Source of the DNA: Phaeodactylibacter xiamenensis
GTDB lineage: Bacteria > Bacteroidota > Bacteroidia > Chitinophagales > Saprospiraceae
Assembly: GCF_000759025.1 (NCBI RefSeq)
Contig: NZ_JPOS01000038.1
Coordinates: 248,001 to 312,000, forward strand
Direction of reading: 5' to 3'
Length of the DNA stretch: 64,000 bases
In this document: piece by piece, positions 18,371 to 27,266 of the stretch
Layout of the letters: the number at the start of each line of letters is the position of its first letter
Position numbering within the stretch: the stretch's first letter is position 1
Position numbers and translations under genes: made by a program
Notes under the pieces: generated by a model
The model's input: only the letters and a program-made list of their open reading frames with translations
What the model was told of the DNA's origin: nothing
The model's database searches: none

Positions 18371-18410
18371 CGCGCTCCCTGCGGAGTCTGGCTCTGATAC
18401 CTTCGGCTAC
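18371..18410 (+). repeat. 40-nt repeat, intergenic copy
   Basis: Matches 19912-19951 inside the broken secreted-protein gene at 37 of 40 positions, with a shared core of GCGGAGTCTGGCTCTGATAC. Confidence 0.85.
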
Positions 18411-18457
18411 TCAAAGAGCGAGTAGCATACCTAATAACCCGAAAAAAACGAACAAAA

Positions 18458-18592
18458 GACTTCGTAGAAGTCACATCCTAATCTCTCAGGCCCCCCTATG
18501 ACAGCCCGACTTCGTAGAAGTCACATCTTGATCTTTCAGGCACTCAAGGCAGCCCGACTCCGTAGAACCTGTCTACCCGGCGCAGACAGGTT
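18458..18592. repeat. Palindromic repeat cluster
   Basis: GACTTCGTAGAAGTC, a perfect 6-3-6 palindrome, occurs at 18458-18472 and 18508-18522, each followed by a near-identical tail CACATCyTrATCTyTCAGG. A third unit at 18556 starts GACTCCGTAGAACC and runs into a 9-bp hairpin (AACCTGTCT/AGACAGGTT, 18566-18592). The period is about 48-50 nt. This resembles REP-type intergenic elements. Confidence 0.8.
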
Positions 18593-19022
18593 GAGTCGCA
18601 TGTACAACCCAGCCAGAACCAACGCTCCACCTACCCCCACCCAAGCCCCAAAAACAACAACAATGTTTTCACGCTGCAACCTTGACATTACCACAGCCAA
18701 GTCGTATATTACCAATCAATTGCACGAATCACTGCGCGCAGTAACATAAAAACCGGCGCTCCCTGTGTGACCGCCACACGTACTTGAACAAAAAACATAA
18801 CCGCCCTGCTAAAGCCTTGAGCTATAGCAGTACCATTAGTATTGGCATTAAACAGGCATGCCCGAACAGCCGCCCAGCCGGCAGTTGAAGGCACCGCCCG
18901 TCCTATCCCCGCCGGGCGCTTCCGGCAGCGCAACTGGCTACAGCGCCGTGAGACGGGGATGCCCAAAGGGCGGGGGTGGATCTAAGTCAATTTCTATTTT
19001 TTCACACATAAAACCTTCACCT

Positions 19023-19574
19023 ATGAAAAACAAATTCCTACTCCTCACCTGGCTGCTCGCCGTACCCCTGCTGTGGGTCGGGTGCGATAAGCCACTCTTT
19101 AAGCCCGACAGAGGTTCCATCGCACAGCCCAATGAGCTACCGCCCATCACCACGACCGGGGAGGGCAACTTCGCCTGCAAAATCAATGGGGTGAACTGGC
19201 AGCGCTGTGGGGGCGGGTTCCTTCAGAGTAGTATACTTGGAAACTGGTCTCCGAATTATAAGATTTTTCAGATTTCTGGGATGAGACGAAGCTGTGAGGG
19301 CTTTGATGATTCGGTTTATATCGCTGCGTATGTAGATAGTGTAGGTAGATATAGCTTGCACGATGCATTCTATAACGATCGAAATCATCCTTGTCAAGAG
19401 TCAAGTGACCCTTCACGTCTGTTGGAAGGTGCTGACAACTGGGTAGAAATTCTCAACCTGGACACCGACGAATTTATCGTCTCTGGCACCTTTCAGTGCA
19501 CAGTGGTCGATGATAACTGTGGCGACACGCTCTTTATCACCGATGGCCGTTTCGATTACGACTGGGCCAATTAA
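19023..19574 (+). CDS. Putative lipoprotein, DUF6252-like
   Basis: 183 residues. MKNKFLLLTWLLAVPLLWVGC is a lipoprotein signal with Cys21 as the lipidation site. The mature domain starts with FACKINGVNWQ, a pattern seen in small Bacteroidota lipoproteins of the DUF6252 type, and contains further Cys residues that could pair. It ends with short beta-strands (EFIVSGTFQCTVV, LFITDGRFDYDW). It sits 24 nt upstream of the large secreted-protein gene and is probably in the same transcript. Function unknown. Confidence 0.7.
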   Translation: MKNKFLLLTWLLAVPLLWVGCDKPLFKPDRGSIAQPNELPPITTTGEGNFACKINGVNWQRCGGGFLQSSILGNWSPNYKIFQISGMRRSCEGFDDSVYIAAYVDSVGRYSLHDAFYNDRNHPCQESSDPSRLLEGADNWVEILNLDTDEFIVSGTFQCTVVDDNCGDTLFITDGRFDYDWAN

Positions 19575-19689
19575 TTAACCTATTTTAATCTTGATCACAT
19601 GCGACTAACCGCTATTTTCAGAAACCTGCTGCTTGGAGTATTCATCCTGGCAGCGCCTGCGCTCTGCGCGCAACAGACCATAGATACGT

Positions 19690-19699
19690 CCCCCCCCCC
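19690..19699 (+). repeat. Poly-C tract (C10) at the frameshift
   Basis: Ten consecutive C residues 30 codons into the gene. C8 or C11 would join the signal peptide in frame to the main body; C10 does not. Confidence 0.9.
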
Positions 19700-19911
19700 G
19701 GATATTACACGCCGGACTGGGTCTTTGCTAACCTCGATTTAAGTGGGTTGTCTACCGGCTTGCTGCAAGAACACGGCACGCCCTTCACGCGCCTCAGCGC
19801 CTTCAATGGCGACCCGGACAGCACCACCATCTCCACGCCCCTCCGCTGCCGCCTCGTGCAGGCCACTTTGCTCAGCGCCACCGTCAATGCCAATGCGCAG
19901 GTGGATACGGC

Positions 19912-19951
19912 CGCGCTTCCTGCGGAGTCTGGCTCTGATACCTTCGATTAC
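19912..19951 (+). repeat. 40-nt repeat, copy inside the coding region
   Basis: Second copy of the 18371-18410 sequence, 37 of 40 identical. It lies in frame in the secreted-protein gene, where it encodes ALPAESGSDTFDY. Confidence 0.85.
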
Positions 19952-22900
19952 CAAATTCTGCTCTACGCTTACCATAAACTTAAACCGGATGCGGTCAGCC
20001 AAAACCTCATCAGTATCACCAATAATCAGCTGGTAGATATTTCCGGGCCTCAGGATTCGCCTTACAAGCGGGAGTTTGCCATTGCGGCTGCTCCGTGGCG
20101 CAAGAAGGCGCTGACGGCCGGGCAGGTTTATGCATTCAGCCCCACCGTGGCGACCAATATTCCGGCACAGTTTGTAACGGGGTACGAAATCAATACGGGG
20201 CAGGGGTTCACCGCTGTTGCACCGGGCAGTGTATACACCTTTACGGCATCATCGGGCAGCGAAATGGATTTTGAAGCCCGGGTGACGCTTACCAACGGTA
20301 AGGTACTGCTCAGCCGGAGCAAAATGACTGTGACCCCCAACGCCAGTGCGTCCCCGACTATTGACCCGGTTGGCTACTGCGGTGGAGAAGAACCAGAGTT
20401 TACCATTGATTTGAGTAGTGCAACACCTGCCTGGGATGATGAAATTGATCGATTATTTGTGCAAACCTCCTGTTGTGATGGCGTCATCCGCCGACCGTTG
20501 CTTATTATTGGCGGATTTGAAACGCCCACTTTATTCGACCCGGACATTGAGGATAATCAGGAGAACGGGCACCCTTTCTTTATTGATAATGATTTTGACT
20601 TTATAATTGAAAGATTAACAGTAGCTCCAACACCAACTGGGAACCCCATAATCCAAGACCTACTCAACGACGGCTACGACCTCATTTTCCTGGACTTTGA
20701 CGATGAGACTAAACCTCTGGAGCAAAATGCCCAAGTGGTCAAGCAAGCCATCCGGGAAATCAATGACCGCAAGGTTACCGATGAGCCATTGGTGATTGCT
20801 GGCCTAAGCATGGGCGGAGTAGTGGGCAAGCTGGCCCTGCTGGAGATGGAGCGCGATGGGGAAACCCATGATGCCCGTTTGTTCGTCAGTGTGGATTCCC
20901 CACTGCGGGGGGCGAATATCCCGCTTGGGTTGCAGCATATGGTCCATCACCTGAATGGTTTAAAGGTGCATGTTGTCCCGGGCGTTGCAAGTATCTCACT
21001 AGGCACGTTAGTGCCAGACCTTTCTGGGGCTGCTTTTACTCTAAAACGCCCTTCGGTTCGTCAGTTGTTGACCTACCATAGTGAAGAGGACCTGCTGTTC
21101 AATAACTCCTACCGGAGTTTCTATGATTACTTCACGAGCCTGGGCAAACTGCAGCAATGCGAGCATTTGGCGATAGCCGCTGGCTCTCAGATAGGCATTG
21201 GGCAGGGCTTTAATCCGCATGATAAACTTGTCTCTCTGGCAGGGACTTCAGGTCAGCTTCTGACCCAGTTTTCTAATTTGGGCAGTGGCTGGAGCCTTCC
21301 AATTGATATTGCCAGCAATCTTTTTCTTGGCACAGGTGGATATTTGGACTTTGATGTTTGGTCCTTGCCAGATATGCCCTCGTCTCCAAAGTTTATCTAC
21401 CGCAACGTGACAGTTGTACGTGTGTTTACTATTCCCGTAGTATTCGACATCGTAAAAGTCCGAGTTTCGGGCACCCAGCCTTTCGATAGTGCTCCGGCAG
21501 GACGTTCCGCTCTGGTTGATGATGAAGGCGGGGCATTGCCAGGCCTGCTTCAGCCCAATTTTGGCTTTATTCCAACCATAAGCGCTTTAGAAGTGGGGCC
21601 CTATCAGTCTTTAGCAGGGCCACTGAGCGACCCCTTCCAGCCTATCAATGATAACAACGCGGTGCTGGCCTTGTCACAAACGACCATGGACTACATGGTG
21701 GCCAACGATGATCCAGACATAGAAAATGCAAATGGGGAACACGATAACCCTTTTAGCGTTGATAACACCGGCATGCTGCTCTCCGTAGCTTCCAATGGGG
21801 CAGTAACCCCTGCCACGCTCGACAACCGTACCTTCAACCACGGGGACAGCCCGGAGGTCTATGATTACGCCAACCCTCCTATGCCTTTCCCGGTATATCG
21901 CACAGAGCCCATTATCGATGAAGATACCGACATCATCAACGGCGGGCAACTCTGGGTCAACCGGGCCGGGCGAATCGGCTTTACGGATATAGCAGCCAAT
22001 CTCAATAACGATGAAGTCAGTGATTTTGAGGTCTTCATCCGCAGCAGCTTCTGCGAGGGCGACCCCACCACCCTCACCATCGCCCCCACCGCCCGCATGG
22101 AGCTCGGCCAATGGGACGCCGCCGCCGGCATCACCAACACCGCCCAGGTCTACGTGCAGGCAGACGCGACGGTCTCCATTCAAGCCCAGGGCGAGCTGTA
22201 CATCAATAAAGATTCCCGTTTTATCGTACAGGAGGGGGGCTATACAGAGGTACTTTCCGACGGTCTGCTCAGCGCAGGCTTTGGCGGGCAGGTCCGCATC
22301 GAAAAAGGGGGCGAAGCCCGCATTGGCAGTGGGGGCATTTTGCGCGTCAGCCAGGATTCCAAGTGCGTGGTGGAAGACGGCGGCAAGCTGGTACTGGAGC
22401 CGGGCGCTATCGTGCAGCTTTGGGACGGGGACGACCCCTTCGGGCGTGCTGTGCTCGAAGTGCAGGGCGAGCTGGAGGTACAGGGCAGCATCGACTTCAG
22501 CGGCAATGGCTTCTTTGACTTTTTCCAGAGCCATATTCTCAGCCTTACGGGCGGTATTTTCCGCATCGAAGGGCGGGGCATCGGCAAGCGCTTCCTGCGC
22601 CTGCGCAACAATACGACCCTTGATATTGGAGACAATACCGTAGAGCTGCTGGAAGGCCTGGCGGAATACGGTAATTATGCCAAAATCTCCGTAGGGCAGG
22701 GCGAAGCCTTTATCTCTAATATGGAGCTGAAGACCGGCGGGCAGACGGCGGTGGGACTGCTGGCTGACGGGGCGACTAAAATCCGTTTTGTGGACAACGA
22801 AGCCTACGGGTTTGCCAATGCCGTGGAGGCTTACCATACCTACCCGGCCAATGCGCTGGACTTCCTGTTCTTCCAGAGCGGCTTTTCTGATAACCGGAAT

Positions 22901-23579
22901 TCTATCTGGCTCTCATACGGCAGCAATGCGCGGGTTTGGGACTGCCATTTCAATGGCACCGGCACCGGTGTGAATGCGATGCTGCTCGACAAGCTGCAGT
23001 CTGTGCGGGTAGACGCAAGTGTCATTGAAAACTACAACGTGCCAACGGAGCCTGAATATATGACCTGGGGCGCTGTCCACGTCTCCAACGTAGGCGAGTA
23101 CATCATGAGCGGTGGCGAGCTGTCCAATAATGACGTGGGCTTGTATTGCCCGCCAGGCAAGTATGTTAATGTCACCCTGCGCGGGCAGGCTGAAGTGGCG
23201 GATAATGACTTCTATGGGCTCCATATCGTAGAGGGCAACCGGGAAGGCAGCAACTATGGGCTGGTCACGATGGACTGCGCCAGGCTGCTCAATAACGGGC
23301 TGGCCGGTATAAAAGGCAGCCCTCCGCCTTCCCCAACCCGGCACAGGACGAAGTGGCGGTAGAGTGGAACCCGGGCGCCCAATTCTCTCTGCGCGCCATT
23401 AATGCAGCCGGGCAGGAAGTATGGTCAGGCCTGCTGCCGTCCGGCACCCACCGTTTGCCAGTGGACAGCTGGGCAGAAGGCTGGTACTTCCTGCACTTCA
23501 CTACCGCAGACGGGCAGCGCGCCCATCAGCTCAAAGTGATGGTGCAGCGGTAAGGCCAGGTGTAGCGTAAGGCTTTATG

Positions 23580-23622
23580 GACAAGCTCCGGTGGTGTTGG
23601 CTGCCGGGGCTTGTCTGTTTTT
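23580..23622 (+). terminator. Terminator after the secreted-protein gene
   Basis: GACAAGC...GCTTGTC stem reinforced by CCGG/CCGG inside, followed by TGTTTTTT. It ends just before the convergent GNAT gene. Confidence 0.8.
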
Positions 23623-23635
23623 TCCGGAGGTTGGC

Positions 23636-24094
23636 CTACCTCAACACCATCCCCACATGCGGGATATCATCTTCCAGATACTCCGCACCCACTTTTTCAA
23701 AACCAAAAGATTCATAAAAACGGATCAGGTAAACCTGAGCAGAAATTTTTATGGGGACTTCACCATAAAGGCGGGCACACCAGGCAATACTTTCCCGCAT
23801 TAGCAATTTCCCGGCACCAGTACGCCGGGCGGTGGGTGAAGTGACCACCCGCCCGATAGAGGCGTAGTCGGGATAAGAAATGCCTGGGGGCAGCAGTCGG
23901 GTGTAAGCAATAAGCTTGCCATCCGCATTATATCCCAGCAGGTGGTGCCCCGCTTCATCCTTGCCATCTGCATCGAGGTAAGGACAGTCTTGCTCAACGA
24001 CAAATACTTCCTGCCGCAGCGCCATGCTGTCGTACAATTCCTGTAGTGATAGCTTCTCAAAGGGCAGGCAATTAAAACTAAGTGGGTTGGTCAT
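23636..24094 (-). CDS. GNAT N-acetyltransferase, ElaA family
   Basis: 152 residues. MALRQEVFVVEQDCPYLDADGKDE is the N-terminal signature of the ElaA group, and SIGRVVTSPTARRTGAGKLLM is the acetyl-CoA pyrophosphate-binding motif A with an R-x-x-G-x-G/A form. The C-terminal YESFGFEKVG motif completes the fold. I start at the ATG at 24094; a further 29 upstream codons would be Cys-rich and would run into dgkA. Substrate unknown. Confidence 0.9.
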   Translation of the reverse strand: MTNPLSFNCLPFEKLSLQELYDSMALRQEVFVVEQDCPYLDADGKDEAGHHLLGYNADGKLIAYTRLLPPGISYPDYASIGRVVTSPTARRTGAGKLLMRESIAWCARLYGEVPIKISAQVYLIRFYESFGFEKVGAEYLEDDIPHVGMVLR

Positions 24095-24108
24095 GATTCC
24101 GGAGCCAT

Positions 24109-24474
24109 TTAAGGGTGAAAAAGGGCAGCAATGTGCGGCCCAAAGATAATCACCCCAATGACAGCGGCACAAATGGCACAAACCAAAACACCGCCCGCCG
24201 CCACATCCTTTGCACGGCCGGCAAGCGGGTGGTAGTCCGGAGAGACGAGGTCTGTCAGCTCTTCAATAGCGGTGTTGAGCCCTTCTGCACCCAGCACCAG
24301 CGCGACGGCCACAAAAGCCAGGCACCACTCGGTGGCAGTGAGCCCCACGTAAGCACCAAAGCTCAGCGCAAAGGCGGTAATGACCAGATGGATCTGGGCA
24401 TTCTGCTGAGTACGGATGGTGTACCACAGCCCGCGGAATGCATCTTTGAAGCTCTTAATTCGGCCTGTCCACAT
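24109..24474 (-). CDS. dgkA: Diacylglycerol/undecaprenol kinase
   Basis: A 121-residue integral membrane kinase with three predicted membrane helices. It contains the family motif AEGLNTAIEELTDL with its catalytic Glu and Asn, and RAKDVAAGGVLVCA in the next segment. It recycles diacylglycerol to phosphatidate or phosphorylates undecaprenol for envelope synthesis. The start codon is 1 nt past the stop of the lamin-tail protein, so the two are tightly coupled. Confidence 0.93.
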   Translation of the reverse strand: MWTGRIKSFKDAFRGLWYTIRTQQNAQIHLVITAFALSFGAYVGLTATEWCLAFVAVALVLGAEGLNTAIEELTDLVSPDYHPLAGRAKDVAAGGVLVCAICAAVIGVIIFGPHIAALFHP

Positions 24475-24475
24475 T

Positions 24476-27085
24476 TTAGTCTAATTGTCCGGCAAGCACA
24501 ACTGCGCGCTTGTCTTTCTCTACAGCGCCATCGGGCCTGAAAAGTTCAAAATACAGGATATAAATGCCGATCCGGGCCGGACTGCCATCGGCAGCGATGC
24601 CGTCCCACTTGAAAGTGCCGGTATTCTGAAGGGTTTCATTATTGACCAGGCGGAGCATTTCCCGCCCCTGCGCATCAAATATCCAGACGTTGGCGGTATA
24701 GCCCGGCTGATCGGTAGTGTAATCAATCAGCAGCACATCTTCAAAGCCGTCCTCATCGGGAGAAAACCGGGCGCGGGGAATGTTGATGATCTCGTCGAAT
24801 ACCCCTTCCCGCTCAAAAAACTGGGAATTGGGCCCGGTGGGCGTAGCAAAACCAGCAGTAGAGGCGGCAGAGTGCCAGTTGCCATCGTCCTGCGTGCCGG
24901 TCATTGGGGAAATGCGCTCCAGGCTGACGCCGTTTTCATCATCAAGTAAGGGGTAATGCAGGTCTTCTGAGTAATCAAAAGCATCGAGTGTGACCCCATT
25001 CAGCACGAGGGTCAGATTGCCTTCATCGTTGTCCAGGCCAGGCAGGTCATTCTCCAGCAAGCGGTCGGGGCTGGGCACAGTGTATCGGTTGAGAATATCA
25101 GTGGGGTCCTCAGAAAAGACCAGGTAGTCACCGGGGAAAATCAGAAGGTTATCGTCGACGGAAGCTTCCACGCTGCCGCTCAGTTTTAGACGGTTGAGCA
25201 TTTGCAGCCCGGCCAGGTCTATGATTTTATCACTTTGATTGTACAGCTCAACAAAATCAGAGCCGCCGCTCTCCGGATTGAAGAGGATTTCATTGATGAT
25301 GATATCCATGGGCTCGGCGGGCTGTGGCAATCCAATAGCAAAAGACTGCTGCTCAAGTGGGTTGCCTATGCAATCGGTGAGGGCTGTAGAAAAGCTGAGG
25401 GTATAAGCCTGATCCGGGGATAACTCTCCATCCAACAGTAGCAAAGCGGTCAGCCCGTCCGGCTGTAGCATTACGTCAAGTACGGCTATTGCCGGCTCCA
25501 GGGTGTAAGCGCCGGGGGGAGTTACTGTCCCCATATCCATGATCTCACTGAACTGCACCCGGATTTCCATATTGCTTTCCGGCACCACTTTGACCACAGA
25601 AGGGGGCGTAGTGTCGAGTGCAGCGCCCAGCAGGCTGTTTTCAAGGCCAGGTGTACCACCGGTTGTGCTTTGGGAGGCCCGCCAGTTGCCGGGGCAGTCG
25701 TAAGGGCCTTCCAGGCGGATCAGTTCGAGGCTGTAACCACCATCCGAACGCTCTTCGTCCTGATACCAGGCATCCGTGTAAGTGACTTCAAACAGGGTCG
25801 TCCCATTTTCATCAAGGAGGGTAGCGACATCCCCGCCGTTGGAAAGTGCCGGGAAGTCCCCCACGCTAACGGCAGGCCCCAATTCAGTAAAAGCTGTGAG
25901 AAAGGCTTCATCGCAAACCGCAACATACTGTCCAGGTTGCAAAAGAAATGAAGATAAAGCCTCCGGGGTGCTACCAGAAGTAATTTGGAGGGTACCCAGG
26001 TCAATGACTTTATTGCTGGCATTATACAATTCCAGGTACTCGGCTTCCGGTAATGCCACGGATGGCGTGGGGTCGGGCATCAGCTCAGTGATGATGAGGT
26101 CGCCGGGGAGGGCGGGCTGAATATTGAAGTAGGTGAACTCAGCCTGCAGGAGAGCTGCTGTATTTCCTGCTTCATCCTGAATGTTGCTGGCGGTGAGGTT
26201 GTAAGTGGCGGTGTTCTCCAAAGCGGTGCCCAATGACAGCAGCACCCGGGTTGGATCTGCCTGCAATTCGGCAGAGACCGGTGTGCCAATTCCATTGCTG
26301 ATGCTATAATTTGCCGAATTATTGGCAGAGGGTTCGCTTATCGGCTCACTAAATCTTGCCTCTAGTTGAAAAGCGGTGTTCGGAGTGACCTCCAAAAGGG
26401 TAGGAGGGGCGGTATCGGTAAAGAGTGGATCAACCAGTACATCATCCATGAAAAACAACTCAGCACGGGTGCTCGTGTAAGTACAGACCCATCCAAAAAA
26501 GCTGCCGGTTGGGTAAGTTAAGTCAGTTGCGCTTCCTTCCGGAGTGAAATCGGTGCCTCCGCTGTAGTCGGTTTCCAATGTCCATTCCCCTTCAGCAGAG
26601 CGGGTCACCCGTATTCGGGCTAGGGCAGGGTCACTGCCCACGCCCCCAGTGGCACCACTAATCAGTAAGGTGGAAGCGGTCCCGTCCTGCCGAAATAGCT
26701 CCACGGCATCATCACTGCCTGAAATACCGCCAATCCGTACATAGTAGCCATTCAGTGCTCCTTTTAAATCTGGAGAGGAGGCAGACAAATAGATGCGGGC
26801 GAAGTTGCTGGAAGAAGGGGAGAACTCCGTACGGATATAGAAAGCCCACGTCGTGGCAGCATCCGTTGAGGTAGGCGCCGGAACGTAAAGCAAAGATTCG
26901 TTGCTGCTGCCCGGGTCGGTATCCAGCAACTGCAATTCACCATTGGTTACGGCAAACCGGCCGGTATCTCCCAGCCATTCAGGGTTGGAGGAGAAATCGC
27001 CATCCGAGAAATCATCCTGAAGTTGAGCGTAAGCCGGGCTTGCAAGGAGGGTTAACGACAGGGACAGGTAATAGAGTGCTTTCAT
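24476..27085 (-). CDS. Secreted lamin-tail-domain protein with FlgD-like C-terminal domain
   Basis: 869 residues with signal peptide MKALYYLSLSLTLLASPAYAQ. The N-terminal 200 residues form a concanavalin-like sandwich (DDFSDGDFSSNPEWLGDTGRF). Two lamin-tail domains follow, at about 328-430 (IITELMPDPTP, YLELYNASNKVIDL) and about 592-700 (IINEILFNPESGG, FVELYNQSDKIIDL), each preceded by an Ig-like unit. The last 100 residues (RARFSPDEDGFEDVLLI to the end) have the FlgD Ig-like/T9SS type B-like pattern. It is probably exported to the surface. Lamin-tail domains are often found beside nucleases, but no nuclease domain is visible here. It is followed after 1 nt by dgkA. Confidence 0.85.
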   Translation of the reverse strand: MKALYYLSLSLTLLASPAYAQLQDDFSDGDFSSNPEWLGDTGRFAVTNGELQLLDTDPGSSNESLLYVPAPTSTDAATTWAFYIRTEFSPSSSNFARIYLSASSPDLKGALNGYYVRIGGISGSDDAVELFRQDGTASTLLISGATGGVGSDPALARIRVTRSAEGEWTLETDYSGGTDFTPEGSATDLTYPTGSFFGWVCTYTSTRAELFFMDDVLVDPLFTDTAPPTLLEVTPNTAFQLEARFSEPISEPSANNSANYSISNGIGTPVSAELQADPTRVLLSLGTALENTATYNLTASNIQDEAGNTAALLQAEFTYFNIQPALPGDLIITELMPDPTPSVALPEAEYLELYNASNKVIDLGTLQITSGSTPEALSSFLLQPGQYVAVCDEAFLTAFTELGPAVSVGDFPALSNGGDVATLLDENGTTLFEVTYTDAWYQDEERSDGGYSLELIRLEGPYDCPGNWRASQSTTGGTPGLENSLLGAALDTTPPSVVKVVPESNMEIRVQFSEIMDMGTVTPPGAYTLEPAIAVLDVMLQPDGLTALLLLDGELSPDQAYTLSFSTALTDCIGNPLEQQSFAIGLPQPAEPMDIIINEILFNPESGGSDFVELYNQSDKIIDLAGLQMLNRLKLSGSVEASVDDNLLIFPGDYLVFSEDPTDILNRYTVPSPDRLLENDLPGLDNDEGNLTLVLNGVTLDAFDYSEDLHYPLLDDENGVSLERISPMTGTQDDGNWHSAASTAGFATPTGPNSQFFEREGVFDEIINIPRARFSPDEDGFEDVLLIDYTTDQPGYTANVWIFDAQGREMLRLVNNETLQNTGTFKWDGIAADGSPARIGIYILYFELFRPDGAVEKDKRAVVLAGQLD

Positions 27086-27170
27086 GCCCCAAAAATAGCG
27101 AATTCAACACAGCTAAGGAAGGTCAGTGCGGCTGCATCCTTATTTTTTAACGACTGTAGGGGCAAAACCT

Positions 27171-27200
27171 TTTGGTAATCACTGCAGGGGCTTATCTTTG
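27171..27200 (+). promoter_or_regulatory. asd promoter
   Basis: TTTG (27171-27174), an 18-nt spacer and TATCTTTG (27193-27200) give the best full consensus match in this half of the window. The leader to the asd ATG is about 63 nt. Confidence 0.65.
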
Positions 27201-27266
27201 CGCACCAATTTATTGTAGAAGGTACCAGGCGGGCGCCGCCACCGGTACAAATAAAAGATTGCAACT

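Larger units (their letters stand above)
18310..19022. other. 713-nt non-coding stretch rich in repeats
   Basis: No credible gene lies between the Rpn nuclease and the lipoprotein. It holds a 40-nt sequence shared with the gene at 19599 (18371-18410), two perfect palindromes 50 nt apart plus a degenerate third unit with a 9-bp hairpin (18458-18592), and a GC-rich segment from about 18860. A possible 83-codon reading frame across the palindromes has no protein-like features. Confidence 0.7.
19599..23553 (+). pseudogene. Large secreted hydrolase/beta-helix protein with T9SS sorting domain, interrupted by two frameshifts
   Basis: An ATG at 19599 gives signal peptide MRLTAIFRNLLLGVFILAAP...CAQQ but reaches a stop at 19740. 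Past a C10 tract (19690-19699) the plus-2 frame continues without a break from PGYYTPDWVFANLDLSGLS to 23362. This main frame has an alpha/beta-hydrolase module with the nucleophile elbow GLSMGG (Ser near 20807). A long right-handed beta-helix region follows, with strand repeats such as VRIEKGGEARIGSGG and LEVQGELEVQGSID. A second shift near 23310-23335 is needed to enter the frame of the T9SS type A sorting domain (FPNPAQDEV to LKVMVQR, stop 23553). Corrected, the protein would have about 1,318 residues. It is a true pseudogene, a phase-variable gene, or an assembly error. Confidence 0.8.

Noticed and set aside
18458-18592. Possible CRISPR array
   Set aside because: Only two good units plus one degenerate unit, repeats are palindromic with conserved tails rather than unique spacers, and there are no cas genes.
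18498-18749. 83-codon plus-strand ORF across the palindromes
   Set aside because: Built from repeat sequence, Arg/Pro-rich, no signal, no start context and no family-like motifs.
21674-22837. 387-codon ORF on the minus strand
   Set aside because: It lies wholly antisense to the beta-helix region of the secreted gene; long shadow frames are common in such GC-rich repeats.
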